A stretch of DNA of 49,776 nt from Terriglobales bacterium (lineage in GTDB: Bacteria > Acidobacteriota > Terriglobia > Terriglobales > Acidobacteriaceae): positions 1-49,776 of the forward strand of contig DASTZZ010000110.1 of the NCBI GenBank assembly GCA_035764005.1, given 5' to 3'. Position numbers and translations under genes: made by a program. Below, one piece after another: positions 7,707 through 15,382 of this stretch; position 1 is the stretch's first letter, and each line of letters starts with the position of its first letter. Below the pieces are notes generated by a model. The model ran no database searches. It was not told where the DNA came from and was given only the letters and a program-made list of their open reading frames with translations.

Positions 7707-10136
7707 CTACTCTTCTCGCAGCAAGTCGATCGGATGGATCGCGAGTGCGCGACTCGCGGGGATTGAGGCCGAAATGACTCCGACCAGCGCCATCGTGAAT
7801 GCGACTCCGAGCAGCACCAGCGGATCGCTAGCCGACGCGTGATACACAATGCTCTCCAGAAGCCTGCTCGCAGCTACGCCGAGCACGAGTCCCGAAATGG
7901 AACCGACTGCCAGGAGTAGGAGGGTCCGTGAGAGGGCAGCTTTCAGGACTTGCATTTGCTGAGCGCCCAGAGCAACTCGTATGCCAAGTTCTCTCAGCCG
8001 CTTGCTCACCGTGTAAGAGGCCATCCCGAACAGTCCGGTCACCGCCAGGATGATTGCCAGCGAGCCGAAGACGCTCAAGGCTACGGTCGCTGCCATCGTG
8101 GGAAGCATCATGAAACCGAGCGAGTCCGGCCAGGCGCCAAGTTCAAATATGGGAATGTCTTGGTCCACGTGATTGATCGCCGCGTGAATCGCGGCAATCA
8201 TCGCCGCAGCAGGTGCGGTTGAGCGCACTACTAACGTTGTAGAACTGTTCGGCGACTGCAGAATGGGGTAAAAGATCGCGGGGCGCGCGTCTTCGGTGAG
8301 CTGTTCATATTTTCCATCTTCGACTATGCCAACGATCTCCCACGGCTTGCTTCCGTTCGCTCGGAACTGCTTCCCGAGGGCATGCTCGCTTCCAAACAGC
8401 TTGCGGGCAAAGGAAGCGTTCACCACGGCTACCTGAGGCGAACTCATGTCGTCATGCCAGGTGAATTCGCGTCCTGCGAGCACCCGCGTGCCTGCCGCCG
8501 CGAAATATTCAGGAGAAACCTGGTAGTAGCTGGCGTTGAATCTCCTGTTCGATTCGCGAAAATCGATTTCGTCCGCTTTGAAAACGTGCGTGCTCGACTG
8601 ATCGAGCGCCAGTGGCGTGGTATTGCTGTAGGCCGCAAGAGTCACTCCGGGCAGATGCGAAACCGACTCGAGGAGCTGTCGCTGGAGCGCCGGCACCTCG
8701 GCGTCGCTGTAGCCGGCGAGGTGAAGATCAAAATTCGCAAGCGTAACGCCTTGTGGCTCAAATCCGAGGGGGGTTCTCAGTGCGCCTTGCAGACCACGCA
8801 GTGCAACGAAGCAGGCCGTGACCAGCAAGCAGCAGACGGCGATCTGCACTCCAAGCAAGATGTCGCGGAATGCGAACCCTGTCGAACCGATCTGTGTTCC
8901 CCCGCTTCGCAGGACGTGATTGGGATCGGTCTTCCAGATTTGTCGAATGGGCGTACAACCAAAGAACAGGCCGGTCGCGATGGACATCAATAGCGCGAAC
9001 ACATACAGCCGGCTGTCAGGCCGCACAAGAAACTGGATCGGAAAATCTGCAACCGGACGCCATTGCGTAATCGCGCGCAACAAAGCTGCCGCCAACAACA
9101 GCGCCAGCGCGCCTCCGCAAACGGCGACCACCACCGACTCCGCCATAAGCTGGCGCAGAATGCGCGAGCGGCTCGATCCAATGGCAACGCGGATGGCCAA
9201 CTCGCGCGATCGATCGGACGTTCGCGCCGCCAGCAGCCCTCCCAAATTGGTACACGCTGCCAGCAGCACCAGCACCGCCAGCAGCATCACGCCAAACATG
9301 AAGCCGCGCACCGGCCCGCCGAGCATGTCTCCCAGAAATCCAGGTCGATTCAGATGGAACTTCAGCCCTTCATCGGTTCGTGGATACTCCTTCGCCAGTT
9401 GCGCGCCGATGTTGTCAAGGTCCGCTTCGGCCTGCTGCGGCGAGACGCCATCATTCAGTCTCCCCACCAGCCAGGAGTTTTGATCGTTGCGCTGATTCAG
9501 GAACGCGTAACCTTCGATTGCCGCCTCGTTGAGAATCGGCACCCACACTTCCGGCCAGAACATTTTTTCCGTTCCTTGGAAGTCCGCGGGCGCGACTCCG
9601 ATCACCGTGTAGGGCTGCTTGTTGATGCGAACGCTCTTGCCGACGATGTTGGGATCGGCGTCGAAGCGCGACTTCCAGCATCCATAGCTCAGCACGGCCA
9701 CGTCGGCGGCGTGGTCTCCCTTTTCGTCGGAAGGATCGATGAATCTTCCCAGAATGGGACGGATGCTCATCGCTTGAAAGTAATTGCCGGTAATCTCGTA
9801 ACCCCACACCGGCTGCGCTGCGCCCTGCGCCTCCAGGCCAACGCGCATCACGCGATCGGCTGCCAAATCGGAAAAGACGTGATTGCGATCGCGCAAATCA
9901 CGATAGGCCGGGAAGGAACTGTTCAACGGGTTATTTCGACGAACGTGCTCGATGGTATACACGCGCTCCGGCTGCCGCACCGGCAGTGGGTTTAACAGCA
10001 GCGAGTTCAAAACGCCAAAGACGACAACGTTGGCGCCGATGCCAACGGCTAACGTCAACAAGGCTGTGACCGCAAACGAGGGTGACTTGAGCAGTTGCCG
10101 GACGGCGTAGCGTACGTCCTGGAAAACGTTAGTCAT
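7707..10136 (-). CDS. ADOP-type ABC permease (duplicated MacB/FtsX), no prefix domain
   Basis: 809 residues. The order is TM1 (about 20-48, SFAVTALLTLAVGIGANVVVF), first MacB-like periplasmic core (about 50-240), FtsX block with three TMs (about 285-410, including RELAIRVAIGSSRSRI), second TM and core (about 425-650), and a final FtsX block with LRELGIRVALGAQQMQV, ending IDLLREE. This is the acidobacterial duplicated orphan permease plan. No ATP-binding partner is adjacent, as is usual for ADOPs. Unlike two of its relatives here it begins directly with 'FQDVRYAVRQLLKSPSF', without the N-terminal helical prefix. It is divergent from the PadR gene at 10832. The substrate is unknown; MacB relatives export peptides, macrolides or lipoproteins. 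Confidence 0.9.
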   Translation of the reverse strand: MTNVFQDVRYAVRQLLKSPSFAVTALLTLAVGIGANVVVFGVLNSLLLNPLPVRQPERVYTIEHVRRNNPLNSSFPAYRDLRDRNHVFSDLAADRVMRVGLEAQGAAQPVWGYEITGNYFQAMSIRPILGRFIDPSDEKGDHAADVAVLSYGCWKSRFDADPNIVGKSVRINKQPYTVIGVAPADFQGTEKMFWPEVWVPILNEAAIEGYAFLNQRNDQNSWLVGRLNDGVSPQQAEADLDNIGAQLAKEYPRTDEGLKFHLNRPGFLGDMLGGPVRGFMFGVMLLAVLVLLAACTNLGGLLAARTSDRSRELAIRVAIGSSRSRILRQLMAESVVVAVCGGALALLLAAALLRAITQWRPVADFPIQFLVRPDSRLYVFALLMSIATGLFFGCTPIRQIWKTDPNHVLRSGGTQIGSTGFAFRDILLGVQIAVCCLLVTACFVALRGLQGALRTPLGFEPQGVTLANFDLHLAGYSDAEVPALQRQLLESVSHLPGVTLAAYSNTTPLALDQSSTHVFKADEIDFRESNRRFNASYYQVSPEYFAAAGTRVLAGREFTWHDDMSSPQVAVVNASFARKLFGSEHALGKQFRANGSKPWEIVGIVEDGKYEQLTEDARPAIFYPILQSPNSSTTLVVRSTAPAAAMIAAIHAAINHVDQDIPIFELGAWPDSLGFMMLPTMAATVALSVFGSLAIILAVTGLFGMASYTVSKRLRELGIRVALGAQQMQVLKAALSRTLLLLAVGSISGLVLGVAASRLLESIVYHASASDPLVLLGVAFTMALVGVISASIPASRALAIHPIDLLREE

Positions 10137-10368
10137 TAGGAGACCTCGAGTCTTCTTCCAGGTCGGGCACTTTCAGTGCCAACAGCTTGCCTGATATCGG
10201 CTGGGTCGCGGTCCCCAATTGTGCAGAACTCACTTCTCCACCCCCTAAAACGCTAAAAGTTGCCCGAATCTTGATTCATGCGAGCACATCCAAACCAAAG
10301 AAACTATGAAGGTTTCGGCAGATTTCTGAGGGCATTTCAGTGCAAAACTCTTCAAATTGTAGCTTGGG

Positions 10369-10464
10369 GTTAACGCCGAAATTTCCACGGGGTTAACCCG
10401 TCTTTTTCCACGGCGTTAACCCCGAATTTTCCACGGCGTTAACCCCAGAGCTTTCGGCGTTAAC
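10369..10464. repeat. GTTAAC tandem array, 23-bp period (five units)
   Basis: GTTAAC occurs at 10369, 10392, 10415, 10438 and 10459, so the steps are 23, 23, 23 and 21 bases. Between the palindromes most units read CCGAATTTTCCACGG or a close variant. Each GTTAAC sits in a wider partly palindromic context (GGGGTTAACGCCG, CGGCGTTAACCCC, CGGCGTTAACGCCG). The array lies in the 695-bp divergent region between an ADOP on the minus strand and padR on the plus strand. It is too short and its spacers too alike for a CRISPR array. Confidence 0.75.
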
Positions 10465-10772
10465 GCCGAATTTTGGAAGAGCCGTGCGCCGCGTGAAATT
10501 CGCATTCCGGAATTGGGAAACAGCCATACTTCTGTGCTATCCCGAAAGCAGGCGAAAGTCAAGCGAAATATTTTGCGTTCATGCAGACCCGGCTCTAGTG
10601 TCCGACTCTTTGACTTGATCACGAACATCCGCGCACAATATCTCCCTCTTTGAACCGCACGCTATGTTCACATTCACACGCGAGTGTCCGAAAGCGAACA
10701 CGCACATTCGCATAGCGAGCCACTCCTACACGCCCTGATCGTCCCAAAGTGCCGTTCCGAAAAATTCTCCTA
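10465..10772. other. non-coding gap with one GTGTCCG palindrome
   Basis: About 300 bases without a credible gene. A near-perfect inverted repeat GTGTCCG-AAAG-CGAACAC lies at 10684-10701, and a single GTGTCCG half-site at about 10598. This may be a regulator-binding site for either divergent transcript. Nothing else is recognised. Confidence 0.4.
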
Positions 10773-10824
10773 TTGACGTTCTATACGTCTGCTAACCTAT
10801 GCTCCTACAGAACGTCGATAGGAG
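10773..10824 (+). promoter_or_regulatory. padR promoter and candidate PadR operator
   Basis: A -35 like TTGACG is at 10773-10778. A TATGCT at 10798-10803 is a weak -10 with a 19-base spacer. Inside is the perfect palindrome GACGT-TCTAT-ACGTC (10775-10789). Downstream, CTCCTA (10802-10807) and TAGGAG (10819-10824) form an inverted repeat whose right arm is the ribosome-binding site. Regulators of this family usually repress their own promoter, so these palindromes are the likely operators. Confidence 0.5.
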
Positions 10825-10831
10825 CATGCAC

Positions 10832-11164
10832 GTGGGACAGGAGCAAACGGCGCTGTTGCAGGGAACGCTCGATCTACTCATTTTGAAGTCGCTCGCGCTC
10901 GAGCAAATGCATGGACTGGGAATTGCAAGACGAGTAGAGCAGATCACCGGAGGAACGTTTCAAGTGAAACCGGGATCGCTCTTCCCTGCGCTGCACCGCA
11001 TGGAAGAGGAAGGCTGGGTGAGTTCCGTTTGGGGAGAGTCGGAAAATAATCGTCGCGCGAAGTACTACCGACTTACCAAATCGGGAAAACGACAACTTGA
11101 GACGGAGAGCGAGCGCTGGAGCCGAATCTCACTGGCGATCTCGCAAGCATTGGCAAGTTCGTAG
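10832..11164 (+). CDS. PadR-family transcriptional regulator (ADOP-associated)
   Basis: 110 residues. The N-terminal winged helix reads LLQGTLDLLILKSLALEQMHGLGIARRVEQITGGTFQVKPGSLFPALHRMEEEGWV, followed by the wing 'WGESENNRRAKYYRLTKSGKRQL' and a C-terminal dimerisation helix. GTG at 10832 is preferred. AGGAG stands seven bases before it, and the N-terminus then aligns with the other PadR in this window (MGKPTDLVQG). The ATG at 10826 is only one base from AGGAG. It is probably a ligand-released repressor of its own gene and the neighbouring permease genes. Confidence 0.88.
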   Translation: MGQEQTALLQGTLDLLILKSLALEQMHGLGIARRVEQITGGTFQVKPGSLFPALHRMEEEGWVSSVWGESENNRRAKYYRLTKSGKRQLETESERWSRISLAISQALASS

Positions 11165-11167
11165 CAC

Positions 11168-11306
11168 GACAGAACCGCCGCCGATAGGCCGTGGGTCGGA
11201 GATCGCCGAATGGCGAGCTCCGAGCGCGACGACACGGTGAGCAGTAGGAAAAAACGCAGCCGCAACACGCGCGGCTGCCCCACCGGCTACCGCCGGCGGT
11301 TCTGTT
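11168..11306. repeat. palindromic BIME-like element, copy 2 (139 bp, reversed)
   Basis: Exactly the same length as copy 1 and collinear with it after reverse complement. The left half carries the Z-type hairpin (TCGGAGATCGCC with its imperfect partner around a four-base loop). The right half carries the Y-type hairpin (GCAGCCGC, 7-nt loop, GCGGCTGC). The small inner hairpins are CCGCC-GATA-GGCCG on the left (one mismatch) and, read on the other strand, CCGGC-GGTA-GCCGG on the right. It begins four bases after the padR stop and ends just before the ribosome-binding site of the next gene. Confidence 0.8.
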
Positions 11307-11322
11307 GGTGCAAGGAGGACAC

Positions 11323-12252
11323 ATGAAAAGACGCGATCTACTCAAAGGCGGAGCGGCACTAGGATGCATCTCCGCGTTTCCATTTGGAGCAAAGTCCTGG
11401 ATGGCGATCGGACTCGATAATACAAGTTCATCGTCAGCTCCACTCAAGCCTCCTGCCGAGGGCGGTATTCCGGTAGCTTTCGTACTTTCCGACGGCGCCG
11501 TCATGATCGACTTTGCCGGACCATGGGAAGTCTTTCAGGATGCAATGAGTGGCAATGGCATGAACATGAAGATGGGCATGTTCACTCTCTTCACGGTTGC
11601 TGAAACAACCAAGCCCATTCGCGCCAGTGGCGGAATGAAGATCATTCCCGATTACAGCTTTGCCGACGCTCCTGCTCCGAAAGTGATCGTAATCCCGGCT
11701 CAATCGGCGCAGAAGCATCCGAGCGAAGCGATGCAGAACTGGATTCGCCAATCTGCAAAAACAGCCGACGTGACCATGTCGGTTTGTACCGGAGCGTTCC
11801 TGCTGGCGAATACCGGTTTGCTTTCTGGAAAAGCGGCCACCACGCATCATTCCTCTTACAAGCAGATGGCGATGGACTATCCCAACATTCAACTCAAGCG
11901 CGGAGCGCGGTTTGTCGATAACGGCAACATCGCGACAGCTGGCGGGCTCTCGTCGGGTATCGATTTGGCACTGCACGTCGTTGAGCGATATTACGGGCGT
12001 GAGACAGCCGAAGCCACCGCCTATCAAATGGAGTATCAGGGCAAAGGCTGGACCGATCCCAATTCGAATCAGGTCTATGCGGCGAAGCTGGTTTCGACCG
12101 CCGAGCACCCGTTATGCGCTGTATGCGATATGGACGTTGATCCCAAGAGCGCTCCTAAATCGGAATTCAAAGGCAAAACTTACTACTTCTGCTCAGACGA
12201 CCACAAGGAAGTGTTCGATAAGTCTCCACAGAAGTGGGTCGATGCGATGTAA
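11323..12252 (+). CDS. Tat-exported DJ-1/PfpI (GlxA-type) protein fused to a YHS domain
   Basis: 309 residues. A twin-arginine signal (MKRRDLLKGGAALG) is followed by a DJ-1/PfpI domain (about 48-225). The nucleophile elbow is MSVCTGAFLLANTGLLSG with C155, and ATTHH lies downstream. Classic GlxA proteins continue into an AraC helix-turn-helix; here a YHS metal-binding module takes its place (about 262-309), with C265, C268 and C290 and the FKGKTYYFCSDDHKEVFDK hallmark. It is likely a periplasmic protein that binds a metal or small molecule. The start has a perfect AAGGAGG five bases upstream. It sits between padR and an ADOP gene, on the same strand as both. Confidence 0.85.
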   Translation: MKRRDLLKGGAALGCISAFPFGAKSWMAIGLDNTSSSSAPLKPPAEGGIPVAFVLSDGAVMIDFAGPWEVFQDAMSGNGMNMKMGMFTLFTVAETTKPIRASGGMKIIPDYSFADAPAPKVIVIPAQSAQKHPSEAMQNWIRQSAKTADVTMSVCTGAFLLANTGLLSGKAATTHHSSYKQMAMDYPNIQLKRGARFVDNGNIATAGGLSSGIDLALHVVERYYGRETAEATAYQMEYQGKGWTDPNSNQVYAAKLVSTAEHPLCAVCDMDVDPKSAPKSEFKGKTYYFCSDDHKEVFDKSPQKWVDAM

Positions 12253-12262
12253 CCGTGGCCAT

Positions 12263-12347
12263 TCGATTTCGTGATTTCCTGATTTCGCGATTTCGTGATT
12301 TGGTCTTTCCCATCGCGAAATCACGAAATCACACAATCACGAAATTA
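12263..12347. repeat. inverted repeat of ATTTCGTG octamers
   Basis: The left arm (12263-12301) is four near-tandem copies of ATTTCGTG-like octamers. The right arm (12313-12347) is the reverse complement with a few changes, around a loop of about a dozen bases. It can form a long stem and may end transcription of the preceding gene, though no T-tract is present. Confidence 0.65.
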
Positions 12348-12403
12348 CAAGAAAGCCGGCAAGCGCAATGAAATCTAGTGAGTACTTAACCTTGAGGTAG
12401 CCG

Positions 12404-15049
12404 ATGACGACGACCCGAGTTCGCAGCTTCTTTCGCAATCTGTTTCGCAAGCAGCAGGTGGATGCGCAGCTTGATCAGGAAGTCTCGTCCTATCTGGCCA
12501 TGCTGATCGACGAGAAGATGGAGCGCGGCATGACTCGTGAGAAGGCAACGCGCGCGGCGAAGATCGAACTCGGCGGATCGGATCAGGTGAAGGAACAGGT
12601 GCGCGATGTGCGCTCGGGAGCGTGGCTGGAAACTTTGATTCAGGACTTGAGATTCGGCGTGCGCATGATCTCGCGCAATCCCGGATTTTCTGCGCTCGTA
12701 ATTCTTACGCTCGCCCTGGGAATCGGCGCAAATACCGCGATCTTCAGCGTCGTCTATGGCGTGCTGTTGCGGCCCCTGCCTTATCCGCACGGAGAGGACC
12801 TCATTGTCCTCCATCAATACGCCAAGAAGATCAACATTCCCAACGTTCCCTTTTCGGTAAAGGAACTCGACGATTACCGCCAGAACCATACGCTTTCGGG
12901 AATCGTCGAGTATCACAGCATGGCGTTTCTGCTGCTGGGGAACAATTCCGCCGAGCGCGTGCAGACGGGCGTTGTCTCACACAACTTTTTCGATGTCCTC
13001 GGCGTGAAGCCTCTGCTCGGGCGCAACTTTCTCGAGAGCGACGAATCGCCGAATGCGGATGCCGTCCTGATGCTCAGCTACGACTACTGGCAGCATCATC
13101 AGGGTGGCGATCCCAATATTGTCGGCAAAGTGTTTCGCATGAACAATCGGCCGCACACGGTGATCGGCGTGCTGCCGCCGATTCCGCAATATCCGGCCGA
13201 GAACGATGTGTACATGCCGACGAGCGCCTGCCCGACCCGTTCATCCAAAGCGTTTCGCGAAAATCGAGACGCGCGCATGATGATGGCATTCGGGCGCATG
13301 AAGCCGGGCGTTCGGCTGGAGACAGCTCAGGCCGATCTTTCTACGATCGCGCATCGACTCGAAGCGACATATCCGAAGAGCTACAAACCCGAATACGGAT
13401 ATGGACTCACCGCCGCTCCACTTCAGTCAGAGCTCACGCGGCGAGCTCGCATGACGCTGCTCATCCTGCTCGGCGCCTCCGCATTCGTACTGCTGATCGC
13501 CTGCGCCAACGTGGCCAACCTGATGCTCGCTCGAGTCCTGAAACGGGAAAAAGAACTGGCTGTACGCAGCGCACTCGGCGCGAGCAGGTTCCGCATCGCC
13601 CGGCAACTCCTGACCGAGACCGTTCTGCTGGCTCTCGGCGGAGGAGCGCTTGGATTGGTAATCGCTCCGCCGGTGCTCCAGCTTCTGGTGAAGTTTGCCG
13701 CAAGGTTTACTACGCGAGCCGCCGAGGTGAAGCTCGATTGGCACGTGCTCCTCTTCACCTTTCTGGTTTCAGTCGGGGCCGGACTGCTCTTCGGCATGGC
13801 TCCTGCTTTCTCATCGACTGGGCACCTGAATGACGCTCTTAAGCAGGCAGGAAATCAAAGCTCCACCAATCTTGGCGGCCAGCGCCTTCGTGCCGGGTTG
13901 GTCGTTGCGCAGGTGACCGTCTCATTTGTGCTGCTGATCGGCGCAGGATTAATGATGCGCAGCATTCTTACGCTCGAACGTGTCGATCCGGGATTCCGAC
14001 CGGATCGGCTGCTGACCATGCGGATAAGTCTGAATTTCACGAAATACGATACGGCAGCAAAAGCCACCGCTCTGATCAACCAGGTGCTGCTTCGCGTGAA
14101 TAACACCAGCGGCGTTGAGTCCGCGGCATTGGCCAGCAATTTCCCGTTCAATCCTGGTGGGATCGTCAATGGACCAAACACAAACCTGATTCGCATCCAG
14201 GGTCGATCTGGGCGCGAGGAATCCGCGACCGTCGATACCCCAACTGTCGACAAGGATTACTTTGCAACACTGCGGCAACCGCTCATTGCAGGCAGAACTT
14301 TTACCCAGCAGGAAGATGAAGACAACACGCAACGCGTGGCTGTAATCAACGAGACTTTTGCACGCCACCGCTGGCCTAATCAAGATCCGATCGGCCAACA
14401 TATCAGCCTCGACGATGGGAAAAACTGGGCGGAAATCGTAGGAATCGTTGGCGACGTACGCGAATACGGTTTGGCGAAAGCTCCGGAAGATCAGTTGTAC
14501 CTTCCTGGATTGGCGAACTGGCTCATCGTCCGGACAGCCGGAGATCCCTCCAGCGTCTCGAGTCTCATCAGCTCTACCATTCACTCCATCGATCCGCAGA
14601 TTGCAATTGACCGCGTGAGTTCGATCGAGCGGCTGCAGCAGGAGTCGGTGGCTTCGCCGCGAATCACAACCATCCTTCTCGGCATCTTTGCTGCATTGGC
14701 TCTAGCCATCAGTGCGACTGGCATCGCCGGTGTTATGGCTCTTTCTGTAAGCCAGCGCTCTCACGAACTTGGAATCCGTATGGCCCTCGGACAGTCCCGC
14801 AGCTCCATCGTGCAGATGCTCTTGCAGCAGGGGCTCTCGCTGGCGATCGGTGGTACTATTTTGGGAATTCTTGGAGCACTCGCGCTCGGACGCCTGCTCG
14901 CCTCGCTGCTTTACAATACCAGCACGCGCGACGTTCTCACCTTCGTCGGTGTTTCATTCGTATTTCTATTCGTCGCCAGCCTGGCATGCATGCTTCCTGC
15001 GCACCGCGTCACGTTGATCGATCCGTCAAGCGCGCTCAGACAGGAGTAA
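12404..15049 (+). CDS. ADOP-type ABC permease with N-terminal prefix domain
   Basis: 881 residues. An amphipathic prefix (about 1-75: FFRNLFRKQQVDAQLDQEV... ALGG-like DQVKEQVRD) comes before the usual ADOP body. TM1 is at about 95-122 (GFSALVILTLALGIGANTAIF), the first periplasmic core at about 125-345, and an FtsX block with KELAVRSALGASRFRIARQL follows. The second core is at about 520-730, and a final FtsX block with HELGIRMALGQSRSSIVQM ends in DPSSALRQE. GAGG stands about seven bases before the ATG. It probably belongs with the upstream padR and DJ-1/YHS gene. No ATPase gene is adjacent. Confidence 0.9.
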   Translation: MTTTRVRSFFRNLFRKQQVDAQLDQEVSSYLAMLIDEKMERGMTREKATRAAKIELGGSDQVKEQVRDVRSGAWLETLIQDLRFGVRMISRNPGFSALVILTLALGIGANTAIFSVVYGVLLRPLPYPHGEDLIVLHQYAKKINIPNVPFSVKELDDYRQNHTLSGIVEYHSMAFLLLGNNSAERVQTGVVSHNFFDVLGVKPLLGRNFLESDESPNADAVLMLSYDYWQHHQGGDPNIVGKVFRMNNRPHTVIGVLPPIPQYPAENDVYMPTSACPTRSSKAFRENRDARMMMAFGRMKPGVRLETAQADLSTIAHRLEATYPKSYKPEYGYGLTAAPLQSELTRRARMTLLILLGASAFVLLIACANVANLMLARVLKREKELAVRSALGASRFRIARQLLTETVLLALGGGALGLVIAPPVLQLLVKFAARFTTRAAEVKLDWHVLLFTFLVSVGAGLLFGMAPAFSSTGHLNDALKQAGNQSSTNLGGQRLRAGLVVAQVTVSFVLLIGAGLMMRSILTLERVDPGFRPDRLLTMRISLNFTKYDTAAKATALINQVLLRVNNTSGVESAALASNFPFNPGGIVNGPNTNLIRIQGRSGREESATVDTPTVDKDYFATLRQPLIAGRTFTQQEDEDNTQRVAVINETFARHRWPNQDPIGQHISLDDGKNWAEIVGIVGDVREYGLAKAPEDQLYLPGLANWLIVRTAGDPSSVSSLISSTIHSIDPQIAIDRVSSIERLQQESVASPRITTILLGIFAALALAISATGIAGVMALSVSQRSHELGIRMALGQSRSSIVQMLLQQGLSLAIGGTILGILGALALGRLLASLLYNTSTRDVLTFVGVSFVFLFVASLACMLPAHRVTLIDPSSALRQE

Positions 15050-15382
15050 GTCAGGTACTGGCAAGTTAGTCATATCTTTAAGTCATCGGTCGTGCGATTT
15101 ATGTATTTTATGGCGCTCAGGACCGCGTAAGTTTCTTGCGCAGAGCTTGCCGCCCGCCTACGAGAGGCGTTCATCACACTGTCCCCTAAATCGAGCGTCG
15201 TGTCCCATGAATCTTGCTGCGAGCGCGTATTTATTGGCTCGGAGTCTGGATTTCGCCGCTGGGACTAACAGACAATCACGCCAAATCGCGAGTAGAACGC
15301 ATTGAGCCTCTGCTTCCCTGTGCGAGGCGAGTTACTTGATGAAACCTACGCTCGCGCAACTTACTAAGTAGGAGAAAGAGGC
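15050..15382. other. 333-bp gap, upstream region of the Oar-like gene
   Basis: No open frame of coding character and no RNA gene is recognised. AGGAG at about 15371-15375 serves as the ribosome-binding site of the next gene. No convincing -35/-10 pair stands out. Confidence 0.4.

Noticed and set aside
9063-9995. 310-residue plus-strand frame
   Set aside because: Shadow of the ADOP permease on the other strand; low-complexity Q/H/R composition.
10369-10464. CRISPR-like array
   Set aside because: The repeat unit is only 23 bp in total with near-identical linkers; there are no unique spacers of 30 bp or more and no cas genes.
12622-13833. 403-residue plus-strand frame
   Set aside because: Alternative frame inside the ADOP gene at 12404-15049; Arg-rich, without domain features.
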